A stretch of 64,000 nt of DNA, taken from positions 3,623 through 67,622 of the forward strand of contig DDTB01000034.1 in NCBI GenBank assembly GCA_002343985.1. The letters run 5' to 3'. The notes under the pieces were generated by a model. That model saw nothing but the letters and a program-made list of their open reading frames with translations, did not search any database and had not been told where the DNA came from. Made by a program: the position numbers and the translations under genes. Every line of letters starts with the position of its first letter. Position 1 is the stretch's first letter. This document shows, in pieces, positions 27,034-34,689 of the stretch. This DNA comes from Chitinophagaceae bacterium UBA2375 (GTDB lineage: Bacteria > Bacteroidota > Bacteroidia > Chitinophagales > Chitinophagaceae).

Positions 27034-28065
27034 TTAACTGATCGTCCAGGTTTCCCTTCCCCTGAGTAATTTATCGAGGTCGCCCGGGCCTTTCTGCGCG
27101 ATGATTTCCTGGATCTGCATATCCATCAGGTCTTCGTAGCAAGCCCTTTGTGTTTCATAGAAAACGCCAAATGGCCTGGGCAGGTGTCCTTCAAGCCTTG
27201 GGTCATAGAACATGCGGATCAGGATTTGCGCTTTGTAGAAATCATGTTCATCGTGTACCCAGCAATCATCTTTGCTGCCGCCCTTGTTGAAATCCACAAT
27301 CACGGGTTTGAAGCCATCGAGTTTGATGCCCTTGTCTTGCCCGGCGCCAAACACCAGCGGCTGGCCCTGTTCGAGGAAAAGGGTTTCTTCGGCCTTGGTT
27401 GATTTTTCCGTGAATATTTCAAATGCACCATCATTGAAGATGTTGCAGTTCTGATAAATTTCGAGGAAGGAAGCCCCTTTATGCGCATTGGCCCTCAGCA
27501 GCATGGCTTGCAGATGTTTGGGATCGCGGTCCATGGAGCGGGCAATAAAGCTGGCATCCGCGCCCATGGCCAGCGCCAGGGGATTGAACGGATGGTCGAT
27601 GCTGCCAAATGGTGTACTCTTGGTGATTTTATGTTCTTCGGAAGTAGGTGAGTATTGTCCTTTGGTAAGCCCGTAAATCTGGTTGTTGAACAGGAGGATA
27701 TTGACATCAAAATTCCTGCGCAGGAGATGGATGGTATGGTTGCCCCCGATGCTCAGTCCATCACCATCGCCGGTGACAATCCAAATGCTCAGTTCCGGCC
27801 TCGCGGCTTTGAGCCCGCTGGCAATGGCTGTGGCTCGCCCATGGATGCTGTGCATGCCATAAGTGTTCATGTAATACGGGAACCGGCTGCTGCACCCGAT
27901 ACCGGAAACCACTACAATGTTTTCGCGGGGGATGCCCAGTGTGGGCATAATTTTTTGCACCTGGGCAAGGATCGAGTAGTCGCCGCAACCCGGGCACCAG
28001 CGCACTTCCTGGTCGGTGGCAAAATCTTTGGCGGTTAAGGCGGTGTTGGTTGTGGCGGTGCTCAT
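27034..28065 (-). CDS. korB: 2-oxoacid:ferredoxin oxidoreductase, beta subunit (KorB-like)
   Basis: 343 residues. The thiamine-diphosphate-binding beta subunit is shown by WCPGCGDYSILAQVQ near residue 23 (Cys pair of the cluster site), SGIGCSSRFPYYMNTYGMHS, HGRATAIASGLKAARPEL, and the ThDP motif TGDGDGLSIGGNHTIHLLRR through NNQIYGLTKGQYSPTS. It decarboxylates 2-oxoglutarate or a related 2-oxoacid with ferredoxin as acceptor. The alpha subunit normally encoded beside it is absent: upstream is paaY and downstream is asd. Either korA is elsewhere or the gene was relocated. Confidence 0.9.
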   Translation of the reverse strand: MSTATTNTALTAKDFATDQEVRWCPGCGDYSILAQVQKIMPTLGIPRENIVVVSGIGCSSRFPYYMNTYGMHSIHGRATAIASGLKAARPELSIWIVTGDGDGLSIGGNHTIHLLRRNFDVNILLFNNQIYGLTKGQYSPTSEEHKITKSTPFGSIDHPFNPLALAMGADASFIARSMDRDPKHLQAMLLRANAHKGASFLEIYQNCNIFNDGAFEIFTEKSTKAEETLFLEQGQPLVFGAGQDKGIKLDGFKPVIVDFNKGGSKDDCWVHDEHDFYKAQILIRMFYDPRLEGHLPRPFGVFYETQRACYEDLMDMQIQEIIAQKGPGDLDKLLRGRETWTIS

Positions 28066-28171
28066 GTCGGAATGGTTTTTATGAAGAACAGGACACTAAG
28101 TTAACAAATATTCCATTTCAGTAAAATAGCTGTGCAGGGATTCTGGCGATGGATTTTCCGGGCTTTTGGCG

Positions 28172-28768
28172 CTATTGCTTTTTGTGTTCGTTCCAGGTTT
28201 TATATGCGGTGGATTGATCGGGCCAATGGTCCGGTACCTCCCGCAGGGGCTCGCAGGCTTCCCAACCGGCATGCATATCCGAAGGCAGTTGCTGGTAAAG
28301 CCTCGTGCCTTCCGTTTTCCAGGCAATCATCTCATCCGACACCTCCCTGATTTTTTGCGCCGGGTTCCCTACGATCAGGCTCCTGGCTTCAAATACGGAA
28401 TCGGCTTTCACAAAACTCAGGGCGCCTACAATACATTCATCACCCAGTTCCACCCGGTCCATGATCACCGCGTTCATGCCTATCAGGCAGTTGCGGCCGA
28501 TCTTCGCGCCATGCACTACCGCTCCATGACCGATATGCGCGCCCTGTTGTAAGGTTACCGTTACGCCGGGGAACATGTGTATGGTGCAGTTTTCCTGCAC
28601 ATTGCAGCCATCTTCAATCACAATACCACCCCAATCGCCGCGGATGGCGGCCCCCGGGCCAATGTACACATCTTTGCCAATCACCACTTTACCGGTTACC
28701 GCTGCCTGCGGATGCACAAAGGCGCTGGGATGAACCACGGGGATGAACTCCTGGAAACGATAAATCAT
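28172..28768 (-). CDS. paaY: PaaY-type hexapeptide-repeat protein (thioesterase / gamma-carbonic-anhydrase fold)
   Basis: 198 residues from the ATG at 28768 (MIYRFQEFIPVVHPSAFVHP). Left-handed beta-helix hexapeptides run to about residue 150, with metal-binding His positions in ENCTIHMFPG and GAHIGHGAVVHGAKIG; a C-terminal helical tail follows. PaaY is a thioesterase that clears dead-end ring-hydroxylated CoA products of phenylacetate breakdown; the gamma-carbonic-anhydrase/CaiE group is the alternative. Location beside paaI, paaG and paaABCD supports PaaY. Residues from an upstream start at 29011 do not resemble the family and overlap the divergent monooxygenase-like gene. Confidence 0.87.
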   Translation of the reverse strand: MIYRFQEFIPVVHPSAFVHPQAAVTGKVVIGKDVYIGPGAAIRGDWGGIVIEDGCNVQENCTIHMFPGVTVTLQQGAHIGHGAVVHGAKIGRNCLIGMNAVIMDRVELGDECIVGALSFVKADSVFEARSLIVGNPAQKIREVSDEMIAWKTEGTRLYQQLPSDMHAGWEACEPLREVPDHWPDQSTAYKTWNEHKKQ

Positions 28769-28921
28769 ACGCTTTGATTCTTCCTGATAAAGGTACATGA
28801 ATTGAGGTGCAGCCAATCGGTAAACGTTGCTGATTTTTCCCATTTTCAAAAATGCATTTCCCGATACGGGATAAGATAGTATTTGATTCAGGATAATCTT
28901 GCACGAGAAAAAAAATCCATC

Positions 28922-29251
28922 ATGCAGAAAAATTTTGTTGCGATCAATTACATTCAATGCAATGCTGAGTACAGCCAGCGTTTCGAGGAACTCTTTGGCA
29001 GCCGGGCGCATGCCATTGATGCCATGCCCGGTTTTATCGATATGCGCGTACTAAAGCCCCATGCCGAAGGCGAACCTTACCTTGTAGTGAGTTACTGGGA
29101 ATCGGAGCAGGCTTTTTCGGCCTGGACTAAATCTCCTGCCTTTTTGGAAGGACACAAAAGGGCATTCGCAGACCTTGCTAAAGCGAAAGAGCAGGGTTTA
29201 CCTGCACCAATGACAAGTTCGTTTAAGACCTACCAGGTAATTGCTCATTAA
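28922..29251 (+). CDS. ABM-domain (heme-degrading monooxygenase-like) protein
   Basis: 109 residues, ferredoxin-like dimeric alpha-beta barrel of the antibiotic-biosynthesis-monooxygenase superfamily: AINYIQCNAEYSQRFEELF, FIDMRVLKPHAEGEPYLVVS, then YWESEQAFSAWTKSPAFLEG, the Trp-containing helix pattern of HmoA/IsdG-like proteins. The heme-binding His could be in the EGHKRAF segment. It may degrade heme or be a cofactor-free oxygenase; the substrate is unknown. Encoded on the opposite strand inside the paa cluster and divergent from paaY (153 bp between starts), followed by a very small membrane-protein gene. Confidence 0.78.
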   Translation: MQKNFVAINYIQCNAEYSQRFEELFGSRAHAIDAMPGFIDMRVLKPHAEGEPYLVVSYWESEQAFSAWTKSPAFLEGHKRAFADLAKAKEQGLPAPMTSSFKTYQVIAH

Positions 29252-29264
29252 TGAAAGGATATCC

Positions 29265-29381
29265 ATGGAAAAAAATGCAAAGATGAAAGCCTGGTTCAGG
29301 AAATTTGGTTTGTGGGGATTCCTGTTTTTCTTGGCAAAAGGATTGTTATGGATCGCGCTGACCTACTGGATTGTGCAATAA
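29265..29381 (+). CDS. 38-residue membrane protein
   Basis: An ATG at 29265 opens a 38-codon frame with a basic, positively charged head (MEKNAKMKAWFRKFG) and one hydrophobic helix (WGFLFFLAKGLLWIALTYWIV). It starts 13 bp after the ABM-domain gene on the same strand and ends 4 bp before the convergent paaI stop. The charge and hydrophobic layout fits a single-pass inner-membrane small protein and is unlikely by chance in this space, but there is no motif to assign a function. Confidence 0.55.
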   Translation: MEKNAKMKAWFRKFGLWGFLFFLAKGLLWIALTYWIVQ

Positions 29382-29385
29382 ATCG

Positions 29386-29799
29386 TCAGATCAGGTTTTT
29401 ATTTGTCCTGAAACAGGTGCCCTTGAAAATCGCCACTTCGTGATCATGCTGGTTTGATATGTGTATATGGTATAATCCGGTGGATTTCCCATTGTGGATT
29501 TCCCTGGCTTCCGCCGTTAATACATCGCCCACATGCACAGGCTTGATGAAATTGATGGCGGTATCGAGCGCGACCGACAATACGTTCCGGTTATTGCAGG
29601 CAAATGCGAAAGCGCTGTCGGCCAGTGAAAACGCGATCCCGCCGTGCACGATGCCAAAACCATTGATCATTTCTTTCCTAACGGTCATGCGTATCCTGCT
29701 GTAACCTTCCCGCACTTCAAGCACTTCGATGCCCAGCCACTGGCTGAACAAATCATTTTCCATCATGTGTTGCACTACGGCTTCCGGGCGATGTGTCAT
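29386..29799 (-). CDS. paaI: Hydroxyphenylacetyl-CoA thioesterase PaaI
   Basis: 137 residues, hot-dog fold. The active-site segment GFGIVHGGIAFSLADSAFAF (about 47-66) carries the Asn/Gly and catalytic Asp region of PaaI; ALDTAINFIKPVHVGDVLTA follows. It hydrolyses ring-hydroxylated phenylacetyl-CoA side products. It lies 21 bp downstream of paaG on the same strand, consistent with one transcript. Confidence 0.9.
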   Translation of the reverse strand: MTHRPEAVVQHMMENDLFSQWLGIEVLEVREGYSRIRMTVRKEMINGFGIVHGGIAFSLADSAFAFACNNRNVLSVALDTAINFIKPVHVGDVLTAEAREIHNGKSTGLYHIHISNQHDHEVAIFKGTCFRTNKNLI

Positions 29800-29820
29800 A
29801 ATTTCGTGTATTGATGGCCG

Positions 29821-30597
29821 TTATTGACCGGTGAAAACGGGTTTTCTCTTTTCCAGGAAAGCGGCTACCCCTTCCTGGTAGTCGGCTGTTGCGGCCGCTT
29901 TTTGCTGGTATTCATCCTCCAGCAGCAACTGCCTGCCTAATGTATGGTCGTAACTGTAGTTGAGCGCGTGTTTGGTCAGCGTGAGGCCCTTTGTGGGCAT
30001 GTTCGACAAGGTTTCCGCGATTTTCATCGACTCTTGCGCAAATATTTCTTCCGGGTAGTATGCATAAATCATCCCGATCCTTTCCGCTTCCGCGGCGCTG
30101 ACTTTTTCGCCAAGCATCATCAGGGCGCTGGCTTTTTGAAAGCCCACCAGCCGGGGCAGGAAAAAAGTTCCCCCGCTGTCTGGTATCAAACCAATTTTGC
30201 TGAAAGCCTGGATAAACGAGGCCGATTCCACAGCAACAACAATGTCGCATGCAAGCGCGATGTTGGCGCCCGCGCCCGCGGCTACGCCGTTCACCGCGGC
30301 GACAACCGGCTTGGGCATGTTCCTGATTTTCTGGATGATGGGGTTGTAGTGCTCTGATAAAATAACCTCCAATCCAATTGGGTCATCACCCACGAGTTCG
30401 CCCAGGTCCTGCCCGGCCGAAAAGGCCCTTCCGTCACCTGTGATGTACACGGCACGGATATCATGCACCGACGCGCATTCATCCAGCCTGGCCTGCATGT
30501 TGAGTGCCATTTCGCGGTTGAAAGAATTAAACTTATCGGGCCTGTTCAGGGTAATGCAGGCTACATGCTCTTTGATCTCAAATAAAATGCTCGACAT
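29821..30597 (-). CDS. paaG: Enoyl-CoA hydratase/isomerase PaaG-like
   Basis: 258 residues, crotonase fold. CoA/oxyanion loops: GRAFSAGQDLGELVGDD near 55-71 and VNGVAAGAGANIALACDIV near 103-121; IGLIPDSGGTFFLPRLVG near 135 contains the Asp typical of PaaG. That family isomerises the ring-1,2-epoxide of phenylacetyl-CoA to the oxepin. PaaF (hydratase) is a possible alternative because both belong to the same superfamily, but the isolated Asp and lack of the usual hydratase Glu at this site favour PaaG. Between mgtC and paaI in the cluster. Confidence 0.87.
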   Translation of the reverse strand: MSSILFEIKEHVACITLNRPDKFNSFNREMALNMQARLDECASVHDIRAVYITGDGRAFSAGQDLGELVGDDPIGLEVILSEHYNPIIQKIRNMPKPVVAAVNGVAAGAGANIALACDIVVAVESASFIQAFSKIGLIPDSGGTFFLPRLVGFQKASALMMLGEKVSAAEAERIGMIYAYYPEEIFAQESMKIAETLSNMPTKGLTLTKHALNYSYDHTLGRQLLLEDEYQQKAAATADYQEGVAAFLEKRKPVFTGQ

Positions 30598-30623
30598 GGA
30601 TTCAAATTTTTATGAAGCAGTTG

Positions 30624-31268
30624 TTAGACATCAAAACTTTTCACATCCTGGTGTTGCAGGAGGAACTGGTTCACGAGGTCGTAGTTCCTGTCGGGTGAAC
30701 TGATGCGGTAAAGGTACACGGCATCGTTGTCGTCCTTGATAAATTTCATGCAACGGAATGTAAGGTCGTGCGATTTAAAAAAATCTTCCAGCTCATTCCT
30801 GAAATTTCCACCCAGGTTCACCGTCCTGATTTTATAATCCTTCACCCGGTGAAAGCGGTTGATAAACCGTTGCACGGGTTCCAACACAAACAAGGCGATC
30901 ACCACCATGCAGGATACCACAATGGCCAGCGGATAATTATGGTAACCAATCGCCATCCCCAATGCGGCGGTAATCCAAATCAGCGCGGCGGTGGTTAAAC
31001 CATTTACGGAAATACCCTCCTTAAAAATCACACCCGCGCCAATAAAACCGATGCCGGTCACGATATTGCTCGCGATCCTGTCGGCGCTGCCATAACCTGC
31101 ATTTTCTTTTGACAGGATCGTGTACAAACAGGCGCCAACGGATATCAGGATCATGGTTCGAAAACCCGCGGGCTTGCTCCTGAACTCACGCTCCAGGCCT
31201 ATCACCGCGCCAATGATAAAAGCGAATGAAACCTGAGCGGCCTCCTCCAGGTAAATGGTTAGGTCCAT
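30624..31268 (-). CDS. MgtC/SapB-family membrane protein
   Basis: 214 residues from the ATG at 31268. The N-terminal MgtC region has four to five helices with family motifs IGAVIGLEREFRSKPAGFRT and NIVTGIGFIGAGVIFKEG, then LTTAALIWITAALGMAIG; a cytoplasmic ACT-like C-terminal domain begins near residue 140. Members influence Mg2+ homeostasis or ATP synthase; some are simple membrane proteins of unknown role. It lies 34 bp after paaD and 26 bp before paaG, so it sits inside the paa operon although no member of the pathway is known to need it. Confidence 0.88.
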   Translation of the reverse strand: MDLTIYLEEAAQVSFAFIIGAVIGLEREFRSKPAGFRTMILISVGACLYTILSKENAGYGSADRIASNIVTGIGFIGAGVIFKEGISVNGLTTAALIWITAALGMAIGYHNYPLAIVVSCMVVIALFVLEPVQRFINRFHRVKDYKIRTVNLGGNFRNELEDFFKSHDLTFRCMKFIKDDNDAVYLYRISSPDRNYDLVNQFLLQHQDVKSFDV

Positions 31269-31302
31269 GCGATACCAGTTAAACTGATTAAAGGTAAGGA
31301 TA

Positions 31303-31824
31303 TTAATGGCACTTAAAATAGTCGAATGGCTCTTTGCAGTCGTTGCATTGGTACAGGGCCTTGCAGGCGGTGGAGCCAAACTGGCTCAGCAGGCGGGTGT
31401 TGTGCGATTGGCAGCGGGGGCACTCCACGTCTACCACATCATCAAACAATAGTTTGCGGCTGCGGGCCGTGGTTTCCGCAGGCGGCGCGATGCCGTATGC
31501 GCGCAGTTTCTGTTTGCCTTCTTCGGTCATCCAGTCTGTTGTCCATGCAGGATCGAGTACAGTGTGTATGCGGATCTCGCGGTAACCCGCTTCAATGAGT
31601 GCCAGCCTGATGTTCACGGAAATCATGTCCATGGCCGGGCATCCCGAATATGTTGGTGTGATGGTTACTTCCACCATGCCGTCGTGCACATCCACTTTAC
31701 GGATAATGCCCATATCCGTTACCGTTAGTACAGGGATCTCCGGGTCGGTGACCTGTTTGAGCACTTCCCATACTTTTTCCGCTTGGGGTGATTGTGATGT
31801 TGGGATATGTATGTCTTGGTTCAT
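31303..31824 (-). CDS. paaD: Phenylacetyl-CoA epoxidase subunit PaaD
   Basis: 173 residues. The N-terminal MIP18/DUF59-type domain (VWEVLKQVTDPEIPVLTVTD; TYSGCPAMDMI) is followed by a C-terminal zinc-ribbon-like tail with paired cysteines (CPRCQSHNTRLLSQFGSTAC, then CNDC). PaaD is needed for Fe-S/diiron assembly of the epoxidase. The ATG at 31824 begins 14 bp beyond the paaC stop; a start further upstream would overlap paaC. Confidence 0.93.
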   Translation of the reverse strand: MNQDIHIPTSQSPQAEKVWEVLKQVTDPEIPVLTVTDMGIIRKVDVHDGMVEVTITPTYSGCPAMDMISVNIRLALIEAGYREIRIHTVLDPAWTTDWMTEEGKQKLRAYGIAPPAETTARSRKLLFDDVVDVECPRCQSHNTRLLSQFGSTACKALYQCNDCKEPFDYFKCH

Positions 31825-31837
31825 GATGCTTGTTCCA

Positions 31838-32611
31838 TTACCATTCCGCACCGGGGTAAGCGCGCTGCAGGTATTGCAGTTCAGCGAGCATATAACCCAG
31901 GTTTTCGGTATGCAATCCTGTTTTTCCGCCTACATGCATATATACAGATTCTGATGACATAGGCAATGTGGCTTCGGCAAAAACATCCTGCACTTCTTTC
32001 AGCCAGCCGGCATGCAGGGTGGAGGGGTCAACCATTCCTGTTTCATAATCAGCCGCGCGGAACATCTCTCCTGTGTATGGCCATAGCTCTTCAATGGCGG
32101 TCAGCATGCGCTGATGGCTTTCCGCAGTGCCGTCGCCCAGCCGGATCACCCATTCGCTGCTCCATTTCACATGGTATGCCACTTCTTTGAGCGATTTGGC
32201 CGCGATGGCGGCAAGGTCTTTATCCGGAACTGTTTGCAGGCGGGTATATAACAGTGACTGGTAGACGCTGAAAAAGAAATGTTTCAGGATGGTCTGCGCC
32301 CAGTCGCCTTTGGGCAATTCCGTAAGCAGCAGGTTTTTAAATGCGCGTTCGTCACGCAGGTACGCGAGGCTGTCTTCCGTTGCGGGTTTCAGCGTATGAT
32401 CCGCGGATTGGTTGATGAGTCCGGCGGCATATTGGTAAAAATGACGGGCTTGTCCGAGCAAATCAAGGCTGATATTGGTGATGGCGATATCTTGTTCGAG
32501 CACGGGGCCATGGCCGCACCATTCGCTGCTGCGCTGCGCCATAATCAGGGAACTATCCGCAAGGTGCAGGGTATAGTCGATGAGGGCCTGGTTGGATGTA
32601 TGGGCAGACAT
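31838..32611 (-). CDS. paaC: Phenylacetyl-CoA epoxidase structural subunit PaaC
   Basis: 257 residues. Ferritin-like helical protein with the family sequence SLIMAQRSSEWCGHGPVLEQ near the N-terminus, ISLDLLGQARHFYQYAAGL, and KSLKEVAYHVKWSSEWVIRL. PaaC pairs with PaaA as the non-catalytic partner of the multicomponent oxygenase that epoxidises phenylacetyl-CoA. The gap to paaB (159 bp) is unusually long and holds the 7-bp tandem repeat at 32617-32728. Confidence 0.94.
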   Translation of the reverse strand: MSAHTSNQALIDYTLHLADSSLIMAQRSSEWCGHGPVLEQDIAITNISLDLLGQARHFYQYAAGLINQSADHTLKPATEDSLAYLRDERAFKNLLLTELPKGDWAQTILKHFFFSVYQSLLYTRLQTVPDKDLAAIAAKSLKEVAYHVKWSSEWVIRLGDGTAESHQRMLTAIEELWPYTGEMFRAADYETGMVDPSTLHAGWLKEVQDVFAEATLPMSSESVYMHVGGKTGLHTENLGYMLAELQYLQRAYPGAEW

Positions 32612-32616
32612 ATAAT

Positions 32617-32728
32617 CTATGATTTATGATTTATGATGTATGATGTATGATGTATGATGTGGGATGTATGATGTATGATGTGGGATGTGGGATGTATGAT
32701 GTGGGATGTATGATATATGATGTGTGAT
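32617..32728. repeat. Sixteen tandem copies of a 7-bp unit
   Basis: The block is exactly 112 bp, 16 units of GTATGAT with variants GTGGGAT (four copies), TTATGAT, CTATGAT, ATATGAT and GTGTGAT. Only positions 1 to 4 vary; GAT is constant. It lies wholly between the paaB stop and the paaC start in the middle of the operon. A 7-bp unit can expand or contract by slippage. Confidence 0.93.
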
Positions 32729-32770
32729 GTAGATAACATTGCACCAGGCTTATGACTGATTCAACAACGG

Positions 32771-33139
32771 TTACATATGTTTTACCGCGTCGGGGAGGTC
32801 ATAAAAAGTGGGGTGCCTGTAAATTTTATCCTCGGCGGGGTCATACAGCATACCCGACTCTTCCGGTTTTGACGCGTGGATGTATTTGCTCTCCACCACC
32901 CAGATGCTGATGCCTTCCTGGCGGCGGGTATATACGTCGCGCGCGTTTTCGATGGCCATTTCGGCGTCGGCTGCGTGCAGGCTGCCCGCATGTTTATGGT
33001 CAAGCCCCTGCTTGCTGCGGATAAACACTTCCCACAAAGGCCATTCTTCGGAAGGGTTGACTTGCTTAGCTGAAGGCGCACTGCCTGATCCGGAGTCGGG
33101 GATATCGCCGTAATAAAATTTTTTAACCTGTATTTGCAT
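32771..33139 (-). CDS. paaB: Phenylacetyl-CoA epoxidase subunit PaaB
   Basis: 122 residues. The family core is WPLWEVFIRSKQGLDHKHAG near residues 33-52, then GSLHAADAEMAIENARDVYT and EGISIWVVES. PaaB bridges the PaaAC heterodimers into a larger complex and is needed for activity. It starts 48 bp after the paaA stop. The protein has an N-terminal extension of about 25 residues (to SAKQVNPSEE) relative to short PaaB forms. Confidence 0.94.
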   Translation of the reverse strand: MQIQVKKFYYGDIPDSGSGSAPSAKQVNPSEEWPLWEVFIRSKQGLDHKHAGSLHAADAEMAIENARDVYTRRQEGISIWVVESKYIHASKPEESGMLYDPAEDKIYRHPTFYDLPDAVKHM

Positions 33140-33187
33140 GTTGTTGATGTTATAATGGGTAAAGGTTATTTCGTTTGTTCGTAACCG

Positions 33188-34135
33188 TTATGCTGCCACT
33201 GTTTTCCTGCGGGCCGCTTTTTTGGCCGCGTAAGCCGAGGCCGCTTCCCGCACCCAGGCGCCGTTATCGTGCGCTTTCCGGCGGGCTTCGAGCCTTTGCT
33301 TATTGCATGGGCCGTTTCCTTTGACCACGTTCCAGAATTCCTCCCAGTTGATCTCGCCGAAATCATAATGCTTGCGCGATTCGTTCCAAACCAAATCAGG
33401 GTCCGGAAGGGTCATGCCCAGCACTTTCACCTGTTCGGCGATCATATCCACAAATTGCTGGCGCAATTCATCATTACTCTTTCGTTTGATCTTCCATTTC
33501 ATGCTCTGGTCGCTGTTTGTGCTCTCGCTGTCTTTCGGGCCAAACATCATCAAACTCGGCCACCACCAACGGTTGATCGCATCCTGGCACATGGCTTTCT
33601 GCGCTTCGGTACCCCGGCTGAGCACCAGTAAAATCTCAAATCCCTGGCGCTGGTGAAAACTCTCTTCCTTGCAAATGCGCACCATTGCCCGTGCATAGGG
33701 GCCGTAAGATGTGCGGCAGAGCATGACCTGGTTGAGGATGGCGGCGCCGTCAACCAGCCATCCAATCGCGCCCATATCGGCCCATGTGAGGGATGGGTAA
33801 TTAAAGATGGAAGAATATTTTGCCTTGCCCGAATGCAGGTCTTCAATCATCTGGTCGCGGCTGAAGCCCAGCGTTTCCGCTGCGGAGTACAGGTAAAGCC
33901 CGTGCCCACCTTCATCCTGCACCTTGGCCAGCAGGATGGCCTTGCGTTTCAGCGATGGGGCCCTGCCAATCCAATTGCCTTCGGGGAGCATGCCCACAAT
34001 TTCACTGTGCGCGTGCTGACTGATCTGGCGGAGGTTTGTTTTGCGGTAAGCTTCCGGCATCCAGTCGCGCGGCTCAATCTTTATTTCCTGGTCGATTTTG
34101 TCCTGAAACAATTTTTCGAGTTCATGTACCGACAT
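33188..34135 (-). CDS. paaA: Phenylacetyl-CoA epoxidase catalytic subunit PaaA
   Basis: 315 residues. The diiron helical core is visible: ISQHAHSEIVGMLPEGNWIG, LLAKVQDEGGHGLYLYSAAE (Glu and His ligands), and RICKEESFHQRQGFEILLVL (second ligand set). DQSMKWKIKRKSNDELRQQF and LPDPDLVWNESRKHYDFGEI complete the family pattern. It inserts oxygen into phenylacetyl-CoA to give the 1,2-epoxide, with electrons from PaaE. First gene of the operon; a likely TetR operator lies 36 bp before its start. Confidence 0.95.
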   Translation of the reverse strand: MSVHELEKLFQDKIDQEIKIEPRDWMPEAYRKTNLRQISQHAHSEIVGMLPEGNWIGRAPSLKRKAILLAKVQDEGGHGLYLYSAAETLGFSRDQMIEDLHSGKAKYSSIFNYPSLTWADMGAIGWLVDGAAILNQVMLCRTSYGPYARAMVRICKEESFHQRQGFEILLVLSRGTEAQKAMCQDAINRWWWPSLMMFGPKDSESTNSDQSMKWKIKRKSNDELRQQFVDMIAEQVKVLGMTLPDPDLVWNESRKHYDFGEINWEEFWNVVKGNGPCNKQRLEARRKAHDNGAWVREAASAYAAKKAARRKTVAA

Positions 34136-34170
34136 ATCATTTCTGTTTAGGATTTAAAAATAATAAAAAA

Positions 34171-34186
34171 ACGAACATTCGTTAGT
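34171..34186. promoter_or_regulatory. Putative PaaR operator before paaA
   Basis: ACGAACATTCGTTAGT, containing the palindrome ACGAA-CA-TTCGT, is located 36 bp upstream of the paaA start. Over 21 bp it matches the sequence before the TetR gene at 46958 at 16 positions (shared form ACkAA-N6-TTAGT followed by T-rich sequence). On the minus strand it lies where the -7 region is expected, which suits repression. Confidence 0.6.
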
Positions 34187-34278
34187 TTTTGTGGAGCAAA
34201 AAAAGGGTTTTTTGCCGATTACTTTATCGAAATTCCTGCCTGCCGGAATAACCCGGCAGCTAACCTTCACAAGGGAGA

Positions 34279-34689
34279 TTACCTGATACTGAGCGGGTCG
34301 TGCCGGAACATGAACGAGGCGATCGCCTGCAGGTCGGCATCCGGAAGGGCCTGGCGGGGCATGGCGCCATATTTGTCGATGGCACCCGGCATCATGGACA
34401 GGTCTTTTGAAGGATTTTTCACAAAACCGACAAGCCGATTGACAAACTCCCCTTCAGATTTGTACGCGTCGAGGTACTGAAGCCTGATTGCATGTAAGCT
34501 GGGAGCCATAACCGTCTCCCGGTTCGGGTGGTGGCAGCTCGTACAATTTGATTTCAATAAGCCGAGCGCACGCTCATCATCGGCAGACCATTCCGCCGCA
34601 ACAGCAGTTTGTGCCTGTTGCTGTTCAGCCTGCATGCAGGCGCTTATGGCGATGGTGGCCAAGAGAAAGATGAAGGTTTTTATTGTCAT
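34279..34689 (-). CDS. Small c-type cytochrome lipoprotein
   Basis: 136 residues. Lipobox in LLATIAISAC near residue 18; one heme c site NCTSCH near 50. Met ligand candidates are in DLSMMPGAIDKYGAMPRQAL; the C-terminal helix DADLQAIASFMF is typical for monoheme class I cytochromes. It is probably an envelope electron carrier. Its start overlaps the stop of the upstream lipoprotein gene by 4 bp, so the two are translationally coupled. Confidence 0.83.
   Translation of the reverse strand: MTIKTFIFLLATIAISACMQAEQQQAQTAVAAEWSADDERALGLLKSNCTSCHHPNRETVMAPSLHAIRLQYLDAYKSEGEFVNRLVGFVKNPSKDLSMMPGAIDKYGAMPRQALPDADLQAIASFMFRHDPLSIR

Noticed and set aside
28769..29011. Longer N-terminus for PaaY
   Set aside because: It would overlap the divergent monooxygenase-like gene and encode sequence unlike the family.
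32617..32728. Coding sequence or a CRISPR leader
   Set aside because: 7-bp tandem units with no open frame of note; better explained as a simple tandem repeat.
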